DNA of 51,276 nucleotides from Mesorhizobium sp. (GCF_017306545.1 NZ_JAFKID010000030.1:1-51276), one strand, 5' to 3'. Shown: positions 16,524 through 25,395, counted from the first letter of the stretch. The notes: a model not told the origin generated them from the sequence alone. Numbers and translations: made by a program.

Positions 16524-16568
16524 TTGAAGTAAGACGCAGTAAGGCGTATATGTCTTACTACGTCTTAC
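16524..16568 (+). promoter_or_regulatory. promoter and operator of the AbrB/PIN toxin-antitoxin pair
   Basis: A -35 TTGAAG (16524-16529) and -10 TATATG (16547-16552) are 17 bases apart. Over them lies a 15-base inverted repeat, GTAAGACGCAGTAAG (16529-16543) and CTTACTACGTCTTAC (16554-16568), with one mismatch. Each arm is itself two GTAAG-type half-sites spaced ten bases, so four half-sites line up on one face of the helix. This fits cooperative autorepression by the antitoxin. The promoter starts one base after the ilvI stop. Confidence 0.75.
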
Positions 16569-16586
16569 CTCACCGCGGAGCCGACG

Positions 16587-16871
16587 ATGAACGTCCGGGC
16601 AAAGGTATCGAGCAAAGGACAGGTCGTCATCCCGAAGCAAATTCGGGAGGATCTGGGCATTGTCGACGGAACAGAGATCGAGTTCGTTCCGCAGGGAAAG
16701 GGCTTCTATGTGCAGGCTGTCGAGGATTTCGATCCCAGATATCCCAAAGTCCCGGCCGGCGCGTTCATGAAGCATGTCGTGCGGATCGACAGACCTTTCC
16801 CGACGGACGAGGAAATCGACCGGGCAATGCTCGCCGAAGCCGCGCGGAGGTTCGATGCCACTCGCCGTTGA
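16587..16871 (+). CDS. AbrB/MazE-type antitoxin
   Basis: This is a 94-residue protein whose N-terminal half is a SpoVT/AbrB swapped-hairpin DNA-binding domain: VSSKGQVVIPKQIREDLGI, then DGTEIEFVPQGKGFYVQ. The C-terminal half (PAGAFMKHVVRIDRPFPTDEEIDRAM) is acidic and amphipathic and probably wraps the toxin. It should neutralise the PIN-domain protein encoded next and repress the shared promoter through the four half-site operator just upstream. Its stop lies 17 bases inside the toxin gene, indicating coupled translation. AbrB-type antitoxins paired with PIN toxins are a known VapBC class. Confidence 0.9.
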   Translation: MNVRAKVSSKGQVVIPKQIREDLGIVDGTEIEFVPQGKGFYVQAVEDFDPRYPKVPAGAFMKHVVRIDRPFPTDEEIDRAMLAEAARRFDATRR

Positions 16872-17250
16872 TACGAACGTCCTGGCCCGAGCCCTGGTCG
16901 ACGACGGCTCCGATCGGGCGCAACGGTCCCGTACTCTGTTGAGCGAAAAGGAAATCTTCGTTCCTGATTCCGTGCTGCTTGAGACGGAATGGTTGCTTCG
17001 CAGCATTATGAAATTGGACAGGACCCATATCAACCGAACCTTCGCGACGCTGGTCGCCAGTGCAAACATCAGCTTCTCGAACCGCAACGGCATTGCGGAT
17101 GTGGTTGCATGGCACGGTTCCGGGCTCGATTTCGCCGATGCCATGCATCTTAAGGCTTCGAACGGATGCGACGGTTTGGCCAGTTTCGACGCCGTTTTCA
17201 AACGCCGGGCCAAAAAGGTTACCGGCGCGCCTCCCATCATTACGCCTTGA
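16855..17250 (+). CDS. PIN-domain ribonuclease toxin (VapC-like)
   Basis: This is a predicted Mg2+-dependent RNase that cuts tRNA or another RNA when freed from its antitoxin. The 131-residue length is typical. The acidic residues expected at the PIN active site are Asp6 (AVDTNVLAR), Glu43 (DSVLLETEW), Asp92/Asp95 (LDFADAMHL) and Asp112 (SFDAVF). The start at ATG 16855 overlaps the antitoxin gene and puts Asp6 in the normal position; the frame is open further upstream only as an overlap. The pair lies between ilvI and ilvH on the same strand, so it may also be read through from ilvI. All catalytic residues are present, so it looks functional. Confidence 0.9.
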   Translation: MPLAVDTNVLARALVDDGSDRAQRSRTLLSEKEIFVPDSVLLETEWLLRSIMKLDRTHINRTFATLVASANISFSNRNGIADVVAWHGSGLDFADAMHLKASNGCDGLASFDAVFKRRAKKVTGAPPIITP

Positions 17251-17268
17251 TCCGAGAGAGATTCAGAC

Positions 17269-17841
17269 ATGAACGCCCATCAGCAGCCCACCGGTTCGGC
17301 CTATTTCATCGCCAAGGAAACCGAAAAGCCGGAAACGCACACGCTCTCCGTTCTGGTCGACAACGAGCCGGGCGTGCTGGCGCGTGTCATCGGCCTGTTT
17401 TCCGGTCGCGGCTACAACATCGAGAGCCTCACGGTTTCCGAGACGGAGCACGAGCAGAAGCTGTCGCGCATCACCATCGTGACGCGCGGCACGCCGCATG
17501 TGCTGGAGCAGATCAAGCACCAGCTCGAACGCATCGTGCCGGTTCACCGGGTGGTCGACCTGACGGTGCGGGCGCATGAGCTTGGGCAGGAACGCTCGCT
17601 TGAGCGCGAGCTTGCGCTGGTCAAGGTCGCCGGCACCGGCGACCATCGGGTCGAGGCGCTCAGGCTTGCCGACGCCTTCCGCGCCCATGTGGTCGATGCC
17701 AACACCGAGCACTTCATCTTCCAGATCACGGGAAAAAGCTCGAAGATCGACCAGTTCATCGCCATCATGCGGCCGCTCGGCCTGATCGAGATCTGCCGCA
17801 CCGGCGTGGCGGCGATGAACCGCGGCTCACAGGGCATGTAG
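17269..17841 (+). CDS. ilvH: acetolactate synthase, small (regulatory) subunit
   Basis: This subunit activates the large subunit and carries valine feedback inhibition. An ACT domain begins at THTLSVLVDNEPGVLARVIGLFSGRGYNIESL (about residues 24-100), and the C-terminal domain begins around SLERELALVKV. At 190 residues it is slightly longer than the 160-170 residues usual in enterics because of an N-terminal extension, as in other rhizobia. It starts 18 bases after the toxin gene. Whether it is transcribed from the ilvI attenuator promoter through the toxin-antitoxin genes, from the toxin-antitoxin promoter, or both, cannot be read from sequence. Confidence 0.96.
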   Translation: MNAHQQPTGSAYFIAKETEKPETHTLSVLVDNEPGVLARVIGLFSGRGYNIESLTVSETEHEQKLSRITIVTRGTPHVLEQIKHQLERIVPVHRVVDLTVRAHELGQERSLERELALVKVAGTGDHRVEALRLADAFRAHVVDANTEHFIFQITGKSSKIDQFIAIMRPLGLIEICRTGVAAMNRGSQGM

Positions 17842-17892
17842 CCGCGCCGGCTTCTCGCCGGAAACACAATCCAACTCTTCTGGAATAGGCGA

Positions 17893-18489
17893 ATGTCCAA
17901 CGACACGCTGCTCGCGCTCCTGGCCTATGCCTTCGTGACCTCGATCACCCCGGGGCCGAACAACCTCATGCTTTTGACCTCGGGCGTGAATTTCGGCTTC
18001 ACCCGCACGATCCCGCATATGCTGGGCGTCGGCATCGGGTTCGTCGTGATGCTTCTGGCCGTGGGGTTGGGGGTAGGGGCGGTGCTGACGGCATTTCCGG
18101 CCCTGCATACCGGGCTCAAGATCGCCGGTGGTGTCTATCTTCTCTATCTGGCCTGGAAGATCGCCATGGCGCGGTCGTTCGACGGCGGAGACGAATCGCA
18201 AGCGCGGCCGATGACTTTTCTCGAGGCCGCCGCCTTCCAGTGGGTCAACCCGAAGGCCTGGGTGATGGCGGTGACGGCGATGGCGGTCTATGCCAATCCG
18301 GCGTCGCCGCTTTTGTCGGTGGTGCTGATCGGGCTGATCTTCGGGTTGGTGAACCTGCCCAGCGTCTCCACCTGGGCTGGCTTCGGCATGGCGTTGCGCG
18401 GCTTCCTGTCCGATCCGGCGCGGCTGAAATGGTTCAACATCGCCATGGGCATTCTGCTGGCGGCGACGCTGTGGCCGATGTTGAAATAG
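17893..18489 (+). CDS. LysE/RhtB family exporter
   Basis: This is a 198-residue membrane protein of the LysE superfamily, which exports amino acids and related compounds. The N-terminal motif FVTSITPGPNNLML (about 14-28) is the family signature. About six membrane helices are predicted, with the cytoplasmic loop around residues 95-115. The second conserved block, FQWVNPKAW, is present. It lies 51 bases after ilvH, so it could be part of the ilv transcript, and export of a branched-chain amino acid would then be plausible, but substrate cannot be assigned within this family by sequence alone. Confidence 0.9.
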   Translation: MSNDTLLALLAYAFVTSITPGPNNLMLLTSGVNFGFTRTIPHMLGVGIGFVVMLLAVGLGVGAVLTAFPALHTGLKIAGGVYLLYLAWKIAMARSFDGGDESQARPMTFLEAAAFQWVNPKAWVMAVTAMAVYANPASPLLSVVLIGLIFGLVNLPSVSTWAGFGMALRGFLSDPARLKWFNIAMGILLAATLWPMLK

Positions 18490-18660
18490 GCGGACACGCG
18501 CCGGTCTTTACCTAGCTTTCAGGTTGTGCGGAGCACATTAAATCTTCGTAATGCCGGATTTCGGCCCTTTTTCGCCCGAGGCGCGCCCTATCTGTGAGGC
18601 GGATTCGTGACGACCGCATGCCTTGAGGCAGCGGCGGCACGGTGATGGAGGGTCCCGGCG

Positions 18661-19887
18661 ATGCGCGGGAAGGTTATTGTCACCGGTATCCTCGCGCTGG
18701 CCTGCGTGGCCGGCGGCGGCCTCTATCTGTGGCCGGGCGGTTTCGCGGCCGTCCGCCAGGAGGTAACTGGCAAGAAGACCGAGCCGGCGCGCGAGGCAGG
18801 GGGGCGGGCGACCACGGTCGTGTCGGCGACGGCCACGACGGCCGATTTCCCCATTCAGCGCTATGCCATCGGCTATATTTCCTCGCCGGCGGTGGTCGGC
18901 ATCAGCGCGCGCATATCCAGCCAGATCGTCGCCGTCGCCGTCAAGGACGGCCAGACGGTGAAGGCCGGAGACCTTTTGTTCACGCTCGACGACCGCGCCC
19001 TTCAGGCCACGCTGGCGCATGACCAGGCGACTCTCGCCAAGGATCAGGCGCTTCAGGTCAGCGCGGAAGCCGATCTGAAGCGGGCGGCTGACCTTGCCAA
19101 CAAGCAGGCAGGCACGCAGCAGGCCTATGATCAGGCGGCCGCTGCCGCCAAGGCCGACGCGGCGACCGTCCTTGCGGATCAGGCGGCGATCGATGCCGAC
19201 AACGTCCAGCTTGGGTTTACCCGCATCACCGCGCCGATTTCCGGCCGGCTGGGTGCCGTCAACGCCACCGTCGGCGATCTGGTGACGACCGGTAACGGCA
19301 ACAGCCAGGCGACGCCGCTGGTGACGATCACGCAGATGGACCCCCTTCAGGTGAGCTTCAGCCTGCCGGAAGGCGACCTGCCGCTGCTACAAAAGGCGCT
19401 TGCGGCGCCTGAGAGCGCCGTCGTCACGCTGCGGCATGACGGCGATCCCGATCCGATCGGCTCCGGCCGGTTGACCTTCGTGGATTCCAGCGTCGACACC
19501 GCGTCGGGCACCATTGCGGTCCGGGCCAGCGTTCCCAATCCCGACCTCAAATTGTGGCCCGGCCAGTATGTCGGGGCCATGCTGGAGGCGGGCACCATGC
19601 CGGGCATGGTTTCGGTGCCGACGGTCGCCGTGCAGCCCAGCCAGAAAGGGCCGTTCGTCTATGTCGTCAAGCCGGACAATACGGTCGAGATGCGGCCGGT
19701 GACGGTGGCGCTCACCATCGGCGACAACAGCGGACTGTCCGGCGGCTTGAAGAGCGGCGAGAAGGTGGTGGTCGAAGGCCAGACCCGACTCAAGAACGGC
19801 GCTGCCGTCCGTGAGGGGACGGCGGGTGCGACATCGGGCGGGCCTGCCAAGGCCATGCGGAAGGCGGATGCCGGGGGCGCGCAATGA
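18661..19887 (+). CDS. RND efflux pump periplasmic adaptor (membrane fusion protein)
   Basis: This 408-residue adaptor bridges an inner-membrane RND pump to an outer-membrane channel. An N-terminal membrane anchor (about residues 5-22) is followed by a basic linker. The lipoyl-like halves then appear: SSQIVAVAVKDGQTVKAGDLLFTLD, then FTRITAPISGRLGAVNATVGDLVTTG after an Ala/Gln-rich coiled-coil hairpin. The beta-barrel and membrane-proximal domains follow (SFSLPEGDLPLLQ, then SVPTVAVQPSQKGPFVYVV). No clear lipobox is seen. It overlaps the pump gene by four bases (ATGA). No outer-membrane channel gene is nearby. Confidence 0.93.
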   Translation: MRGKVIVTGILALACVAGGGLYLWPGGFAAVRQEVTGKKTEPAREAGGRATTVVSATATTADFPIQRYAIGYISSPAVVGISARISSQIVAVAVKDGQTVKAGDLLFTLDDRALQATLAHDQATLAKDQALQVSAEADLKRAADLANKQAGTQQAYDQAAAAAKADAATVLADQAAIDADNVQLGFTRITAPISGRLGAVNATVGDLVTTGNGNSQATPLVTITQMDPLQVSFSLPEGDLPLLQKALAAPESAVVTLRHDGDPDPIGSGRLTFVDSSVDTASGTIAVRASVPNPDLKLWPGQYVGAMLEAGTMPGMVSVPTVAVQPSQKGPFVYVVKPDNTVEMRPVTVALTIGDNSGLSGGLKSGEKVVVEGQTRLKNGAAVREGTAGATSGGPAKAMRKADAGGAQ

Positions 19888-22800
19888 TTTCCGCTTTCTG
19901 CATCCGCCGGCCGGTCGCGACGCTGCTGATGTCGTTCGCGCTGGTGTTGGCCGGCCTGTTCGCTTACAAGTTCCTGCCCGTCGCGGCGCTGCCCAGCGCC
20001 GAATTCCCCGTCATCAACGTTTCGGCCTCGCTGCCGGGCGCCTCGCCGGAAACGATGGCGACGTCGGTGGCGACGCCGCTGATCAAGCAGTTCTCGACGA
20101 TCGCCGGCATCGATTCCATCTCCACCACCAATTCGCTCGGCTCGACCTCGATCGCCATCCAGTTCGCGCTCGGCCGTAACATCGACGCGGCCGCCGCCGA
20201 CGTGCAGGCGGCGATCGCGCGCACGCAGCGGCAACTGCCGCCGCAGATGACCAGCCCGCCGAGCTATCGCAAGGTCAATCCGGCCGACGCGCCGATCCTG
20301 CTGCTTTCGCTGGTTTCCGACACGGTGCCGCTGACCGATCTCGACGCCTTCGCCGAGAACGTCATCTCGCCGTCGCTGTCGACCATCGACGGCGTGGCGC
20401 AGGTGTCCATCTACGGCCAGCAGAAATACGCCGTGCGCATCCAGATCGACCCGGTGGCGCTGGCCGCGCGCGGTATCGCCATCGACCAGTTGCAGAACGC
20501 CATCGCGTCCGCCAATTCCAACACGCCGCTCGGCGTGCTCCAGAACGACAAGCAGCAGCTCACCATCACCGCCAATACCCAGCTTACCGATGCGGCCGGT
20601 TTCTCCAACCTCATCATTGCCAGCAAGGACGGTCATCCGGTGCGGCTGGGGGAGGTGGCGCATGTCATCGATTCCGTCGAGACCACGACGACGGCGAGCT
20701 GGTACGACGGCACCCGTGCCGTCATCCTGGCCGTGCAGCGCCAGCCGGACGCCAACACCGTGGACGTGGTGGACCGTGTCAAGACGATGCTGCCGTCGTT
20801 CGAGCAGCAGATGCCGGCGGCTTCTTCCATCAAACTCCTCAACGACCGCTCGACGTCGATCCGCAACGCGGTGGACGACGTGCAGTTCACGCTGCTGCTC
20901 ACCATCGCCCTGGTGGTGATGGTGATCTTCCTGTTCCTGCGCCGGGTGACGGCGACGATCATTCCGGCGGTGGCGGTGCCGATCTCGCTGATCGCGACGC
21001 TGGCGGCGATGTATCTGCTCGGCTTCTCGATCGACAATATCTCGCTGATGGGATTGACGCTCGCCGTCGGCCTTGTCGTGGACGACGCCATCGTCATGCT
21101 GGAAAACATCTTCCGCCACATGGAGGAGGACGGCCTGCCGGCCTTCGAGGCGGCGCTGAAGGGCTCGCGCGAGATCGGTTTCACCATCATTTCGATTTCG
21201 ATCTCGCTGGTCGCGGTCTTCATCCCCGTGCTTCTGATGGGCGGGGTGATCGGCCTGATCTTCAACGAGTTCGCCGTCGTGGTGACGGTGTCGATCCTGG
21301 CCTCCATGTTCGTGTCGCTGACGCTGACGCCGATGCTGTGCTCGCGCCTGCTCAGGGTCTCGCCGGCGGAGCGCGAGGCCCATAGCGACCATCACCAGAG
21401 CGCTTTCACGCGCGGCTACGGTCATGCCCTCGGTTTCTGCCTTCGGCACCAGTTCCTCGTCTTCCTGATCTTCGTCGGGACGGCGGCGCTGTCGGTCTGG
21501 CTGATCGAGGTTTCGCCCAAAGGCTTCTTTCCGCAAGAGGATATCGGCCAGCTTTCGGTGACGACGCAGGCACGGCAGGACATTTCCTTCGACGCCATGG
21601 TGAAATTGCAGGACCAGGTGGCGCAGGTGTTCGAGCATTCGCCGTTCGTCACCCATGTCGCCTGGTCGGTAGGGGGAGGAGGAGCGGCCCACGCGTTGAA
21701 CCAGGGTCAACTCTTCGTTCAGCTCAAGGACAAGAGCCAGCGGCCCGCTCTCGAAACGGTGCTGGCGACGTTGCGGGGCCAGCTTTCCCAGGTGCCGGGC
21801 ATTAGCAGCTACATGCAGCCGGTGCAGAATCTGCGGCTGGGGTCGCGCTCGTCGGCGAGCGCCTACCAGCTCGTGGTGCAGGGGCTGGACAATGCGGCGA
21901 CCGACGAATGGGCGCGCAAGCTGACCGATGCGATGGCGGCGGACCACGCGACTTTCGCCGACGTTACCAACGACCTTCAGGACAACGCCTTGCAGGCGAC
22001 GCTTGCGATCGACCGCGACAAGGCCGCGACGCTCGGCGTCGACACCGCCACGCTGCGCTCCAGCCTCTATGGCGGCTTCGGCACCGAGCAGGTTTCGACC
22101 ATCTTCGGTTCGGCCGACAGTTATGAGGTCGTTCTCGAACTCGACCCCAGAATCGACTGGTCGCCGGAGCGCATGCTGGCGATCCAGATCAGGACGGCCA
22201 GCGGCGGCCTGGTGCCGCTTGGCGCCTTCGCCCATGTCGAGCGCACCGCCGGTGCGCTGACGGTCAACCAGCTTGGCCAGCTTCCGGCCGTCACCATCTC
22301 GTACAACCTGCCGCAAGGCGTGGCCTTGGGCGACAGCGTCAGCCATATCGAGACGCTGAAGGAACAGATCGGCATGCCGCGCGAGATCGGCACCACCTTC
22401 GCCGGTACCGCCAAGACGTTCCAGGATTCGCTCTCCAACCAGGGCCTGCTGATCGGCGGTGCCATCCTGGCGATCTACATCGTGCTCGGCATCCTATACG
22501 AGAGCTTCATCCATCCGCTGACGATCCTGACGGGCTTGCCGTCGGCGGTGCTCGGCGCGCTGGTGGCGTTGCGCGTCGCCGGTATGGATCTTTCGGTGAT
22601 CGCGGTGATCGGCATCCTGATGCTGATCGGCATCGTCAAGAAGAACGGCATCATGATGGTGGACGTCGCGCTTGAACTGCGGCGCGACGGGCTTTCGCCG
22701 GTCGATTCCATCTACAAGGCCAGCCTGATGCGCTTCCGCCCGATCATGATGACGACGCTGGCGGCGCTGATGGGGACGATCCCCATCGCGCTCGGCGCCG

Positions 22801-23024
22801 GGGCCAGTTCGGAACTGCGCCAGCCGCTCGGCGTCGCCGTCGTCGGCGGCCTTGTCGCCTCGCAGGCGCTGACCCTGTTCGTCACGCCGGTCATCTATGT
22901 CTACATGGAGCGCTTCTCCGGCTGGCTGCTCGGCTTCGGTAGCCATGGCCCGGACCTGAAACTGGTTCCGGCAGAGCCGTCGCTGTTCGATTCGCCTGAG
23001 GGGAGGCGAGCCGCCGCCGAATAG
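19884..23024 (+). CDS. RND efflux transporter, HAE1/MdtB-like
   Basis: This is a 1046-residue inner-membrane proton antiporter, a typical length. It starts with FCIRRPVATLLMSFALVLAGLFAYKFLPVAALP, the first helix and its periplasmic exit. The TM4 proton-relay acid pair is visible in GLVVDDAIVMLENIFRHME. The duplicated second half carries GILMLIGIVKKNGIMMVD and the FRPIMMTTLAALMGTIP block. Two large periplasmic docking/porter domains lie between TM1-2 and TM7-8. The adaptor gene overlaps upstream. The C-terminus is close to AcrB-like MdtB/MdtC types, which export drugs and bile-salt-like compounds; the substrate is unknown. No regulator is adjacent. Confidence 0.95.
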   Translation: MISAFCIRRPVATLLMSFALVLAGLFAYKFLPVAALPSAEFPVINVSASLPGASPETMATSVATPLIKQFSTIAGIDSISTTNSLGSTSIAIQFALGRNIDAAAADVQAAIARTQRQLPPQMTSPPSYRKVNPADAPILLLSLVSDTVPLTDLDAFAENVISPSLSTIDGVAQVSIYGQQKYAVRIQIDPVALAARGIAIDQLQNAIASANSNTPLGVLQNDKQQLTITANTQLTDAAGFSNLIIASKDGHPVRLGEVAHVIDSVETTTTASWYDGTRAVILAVQRQPDANTVDVVDRVKTMLPSFEQQMPAASSIKLLNDRSTSIRNAVDDVQFTLLLTIALVVMVIFLFLRRVTATIIPAVAVPISLIATLAAMYLLGFSIDNISLMGLTLAVGLVVDDAIVMLENIFRHMEEDGLPAFEAALKGSREIGFTIISISISLVAVFIPVLLMGGVIGLIFNEFAVVVTVSILASMFVSLTLTPMLCSRLLRVSPAEREAHSDHHQSAFTRGYGHALGFCLRHQFLVFLIFVGTAALSVWLIEVSPKGFFPQEDIGQLSVTTQARQDISFDAMVKLQDQVAQVFEHSPFVTHVAWSVGGGGAAHALNQGQLFVQLKDKSQRPALETVLATLRGQLSQVPGISSYMQPVQNLRLGSRSSASAYQLVVQGLDNAATDEWARKLTDAMAADHATFADVTNDLQDNALQATLAIDRDKAATLGVDTATLRSSLYGGFGTEQVSTIFGSADSYEVVLELDPRIDWSPERMLAIQIRTASGGLVPLGAFAHVERTAGALTVNQLGQLPAVTISYNLPQGVALGDSVSHIETLKEQIGMPREIGTTFAGTAKTFQDSLSNQGLLIGGAILAIYIVLGILYESFIHPLTILTGLPSAVLGALVALRVAGMDLSVIAVIGILMLIGIVKKNGIMMVDVALELRRDGLSPVDSIYKASLMRFRPIMMTTLAALMGTIPIALGAGASSELRQPLGVAVVGGLVASQALTLFVTPVIYVYMERFSGWLLGFGSHGPDLKLVPAEPSLFDSPEGRRAAAE

Positions 23025-23088
23025 GCGGTTATCGCTGGTCCAAGCTGCGTCGCTTGCGGCGCTGGTGGGGGTGTCCTAGGTTCAACTC

Positions 23089-23706
23089 ATGTCGCACGAT
23101 CACGATCATGACCACCATCACGACAATCACCTCGACCCCATGGCCGCGCGGGTGCGGGCGCTGGAAGCGATCCTGACGCAGAAGGGCCTGATCGATCCGG
23201 CGGCGATCGACGCCATCGTCGAGACTTACGAGACGAAGGTCGGGCCGAGGAACGGGGCGAAAGTGGTGGCGAAGGCGTGGAGCGATGCCGCCTATGCCGA
23301 CTGGCTGAAACGCGACGCCACCGCCGCCATCGCCTCGCTGGGATTCACCGGCCGGCAGGGCGAGCACATGCAGGCGGTGTTCAACACGCCCGAGACGCAT
23401 AACCTCGTCGTCTGCACGCTCTGTTCCTGCTACCCGTGGTCGGTGCTCGGCCTGCCGCCGGTCTGGTACAAGGCGCCGCCCTACCGTTCGCGCGCCGTCA
23501 TCGATCCGCGCGGGGTGCTTGAGGAATTCGGGCTGACCCTTTCGGCCGAAACGAAGATCCGCGTGTGGGATTCGACCGCCGAGCTGCGCTATCTGGTGGT
23601 GCCGATGCGCCCTGAAGGCAGCGAGAAGCTGGACGAGGCCGCGCTTGCCGATCTGGTGAGCCGCGATTCCATGATCGGCACCGGGCTGGCCAGGGTGCCG
23701 GCGTGA
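23089..23706 (+). CDS. nthA: cobalt-type nitrile hydratase, alpha subunit
   Basis: Nitrile hydratase turns nitriles into amides. The metal site VCTLCSC holds Cys109, Cys112 and Cys114. Thr at the second position (rather than Ser) marks the cobalt class, in which two cysteines become oxidised. [14 protein letters not shown] after the site is diagnostic. The 205-residue length is normal, but the N-terminus is unusually rich in His and Asp ([12 protein letters not shown] at residues 3-14) and could bind metal. It overlaps the beta gene by four bases. No amidase or nitrilase is adjacent, so the amide product must be handled by genes elsewhere. Confidence 0.94.
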   Translation: MSHDHDHDHHHDNHLDPMAARVRALEAILTQKGLIDPAAIDAIVETYETKVGPRNGAKVVAKAWSDAAYADWLKRDATAAIASLGFTGRQGEHMQAVFNTPETHNLVVCTLCSCYPWSVLGLPPVWYKAPPYRSRAVIDPRGVLEEFGLTLSAETKIRVWDSTAELRYLVVPMRPEGSEKLDEAALADLVSRDSMIGTGLARVPA

Positions 23707-24362
23707 ACGGGCCGCAGGATCTCGGCGGCCAGATGGGCTTCGGCCCTGTCGCGCCGGAACAGGACGAGCCGTATTTCCATGCCGAATGGGAAAAGCGGGC
23801 GCTGGGCGTGACGCTCGCCGCCGGCGGGCTCGGCGCCTGGAACATCGACGAAAGCCGGCATGCGCGCGAATCGCTGCACCCGGCCATCTATTATTCCTCC
23901 AGCTACTATGAAATCTGGATTCGGGCGCTTGAGGTGCTTTTGAAGCGCCATGGCTTCCTCAGCGATGCCGATCTCGCGGCGGGAAAGGCGGTCGATGGCG
24001 CGGCGACGCCGAAGCGTGTGCTGAAGGCCGAGGCCGTGGCGGCCGTTCTGGCAAGGGGCGGGCCCTGCGACCGGCCGCTCGCGGCGCCTGCGCGGTTCCG
24101 CGAGGGAGAGCGGGTCCGCACGAAGACCTTCAACCCGACCGGCCACACGCGCCTGCCGCGCTATGCCCGCGGCAAACTGGGCACGGTGGAAGCCGTCCAT
24201 GACGGTTTCGTCTTTCCCGACAGCAATGCGCATGGCGAGGGCGAAAACCCGCAGCGCCTCTATACCGTCGTCTTCGACGGAAGCGAGGTGTGGGGCGAGG
24301 GGGCGGACCCGACACTGAGCGTCTCCATCGATGCATGGGAGAGTTATCTTGAGCCGGCGTGA
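23703..24362 (+). CDS. nthB: nitrile hydratase, beta subunit
   Basis: This is the non-metal subunit of the nitrile hydratase heterodimer. The 219-residue protein opens with the family start [16 protein letters not shown]. It also has the [29 protein letters not shown] helix region, an [13 protein letters not shown] block and, in the C-terminal SH3-like barrel, [26 protein letters not shown] and [13 protein letters not shown]. These segments line the active-site channel. The ATG overlaps the alpha stop (ATGA), and the activator gene starts inside this gene's 3' end, so the three genes form one translation-coupled operon. Confidence 0.94.
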   Translation: MNGPQDLGGQMGFGPVAPEQDEPYFHAEWEKRALGVTLAAGGLGAWNIDESRHARESLHPAIYYSSSYYEIWIRALEVLLKRHGFLSDADLAAGKAVDGAATPKRVLKAEAVAAVLARGGPCDRPLAAPARFREGERVRTKTFNPTGHTRLPRYARGKLGTVEAVHDGFVFPDSNAHGEGENPQRLYTVVFDGSEVWGEGADPTLSVSIDAWESYLEPA

Positions 24363-24729
24363 GGACGACGGCCTGCCTCTGGCACCGGGCATCGACGAGC
24401 CAGCCTTTGCCGAACCGTGGCAGGCGCAGGCTTTCGCCATGACGGTATCGCTGCATGAGGCCGGGCTGTTTTCGTGGGGCGAGTGGGCCGAGGCGCTGTC
24501 GGCGGAAGTGAAGCGTCCGGACGCGGCTGCCGACGGTCACGACTATTACGAACGGTGGCTGGCGGCGCTGGAAAAGCTGCTCGCAGTGAAGGGGGCCGCC
24601 CTGCCGGCCGATGTCGATGCGTTTGCCGCCGCGTGGCAGCGCGCGGCGCACGCAACGCCGCACGGCAAGCCGATCCTGCTGGAGAACGATCCTGACGCCG
24701 GCCTGCTGGAAAAGCGGCATCCTCTCTGA
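24349..24729 (+). CDS. nitrile hydratase activator/accessory protein
   Basis: This small protein, homologous to the beta N-terminal region, helps load metal into the alpha subunit (in the Co-type enzymes it forms a complex that swaps subunits). The motifs FAEPWQAQAFAMTVSLHEAGLFSWGEWAEALS and DYYERWLAALEKLLA match the family. I choose the TTG at 24349 (126 residues), which starts close to the conserved part and overlaps the beta stop by 14 bases. ATG 24331 would add six residues and overlap more. It ends 44 bases before an FMN reductase gene. Confidence 0.87.
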   Translation: MSRREDDGLPLAPGIDEPAFAEPWQAQAFAMTVSLHEAGLFSWGEWAEALSAEVKRPDAAADGHDYYERWLAALEKLLAVKGAALPADVDAFAAAWQRAAHATPHGKPILLENDPDAGLLEKRHPL

Positions 24730-24773
24730 GTTTTCGTCCAGCCCCTTCATCCCCCAAGCAAGGAGTTCGTCCC

Positions 24774-25316
24774 ATGTTCACCGTAGCCGTTCTCGTCGGC
24801 AGCCTGCGCAAGGAATCCTTCAGCCGAAAGGTTGCGAACGCCGTCGCCAAGCTGACGCCGGACCTGACGTTCGACTTTCTCGATATCGGCGGTGTCTCCT
24901 ATTTCAACCAGGACCTGGAAGCCAATCCGCCCTCCGACTGGACGGCGTTCCGCGACCGGATCAAGGCGGCGGATGCGGTGCTGTTCGTGACGGCCGAATA
25001 CAACCGTTCGGTTCCGGGTGTGCTGAAGAACGCCCTGGATGTCGCCTCACGCCCCTACGGGCAGGGCGCGCTGATGGGCAAGCCGGCGGCGGTCATCTCG
25101 ACCTCCATCGGCGCCATCGGCGGCTTCGGCGCCAACCATCACCTGCGCCAGTCGCTCGCCTTCCTCAACATGCCGGTGATGGCGCAGCCGGAAGCCTATG
25201 TCGGCAACACCGGCAGCCTGTTCGACGGCACCGGGCAGATCACCAACGACAGCACCGAGGAATTCCTGGTGGCCTTCGGCAAGGCGTTCAAGGCGTTCAT
25301 CGAGAAGAACCGTTAA
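24774..25316 (+). CDS. NADPH-dependent FMN reductase (ChrR/YieF family)
   Basis: This is a flavodoxin-like quinone/chromate reductase type enzyme of 180 residues. The FMN phosphate loop GSLRKESFSRK is near the N-terminus, and AEYNRSVPGVLKNALDVASRP carries the ring-binding loop and dimer helix. ISTSIGAIGGFGANHHLRQSL is the third conserved block. Members reduce quinones, azo dyes, chromate or supply reduced FMN to monooxygenases. It is 44 bases downstream of the nitrile hydratase operon and could share its transcript, but no biochemical link is established. Confidence 0.93.
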   Translation: MFTVAVLVGSLRKESFSRKVANAVAKLTPDLTFDFLDIGGVSYFNQDLEANPPSDWTAFRDRIKAADAVLFVTAEYNRSVPGVLKNALDVASRPYGQGALMGKPAAVISTSIGAIGGFGANHHLRQSLAFLNMPVMAQPEAYVGNTGSLFDGTGQITNDSTEEFLVAFGKAFKAFIEKNR

Positions 25317-25395
25317 GCGACCGCTGGATGAATGTCAGCTGTGTTGCAGCGCGCGAAGTCGCGCTGCAACCAGTGGGGAACGATTCAGAAGATTG

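Noticed and set aside
19659-22346. An 895-codon open frame on the minus strand
   Set aside because: It runs antisense to the RND transporter gene, which has clear conserved motifs. The translation is rich in Arg, Asp, His and Gly with no domain, as expected for a shadow in GC-rich DNA.
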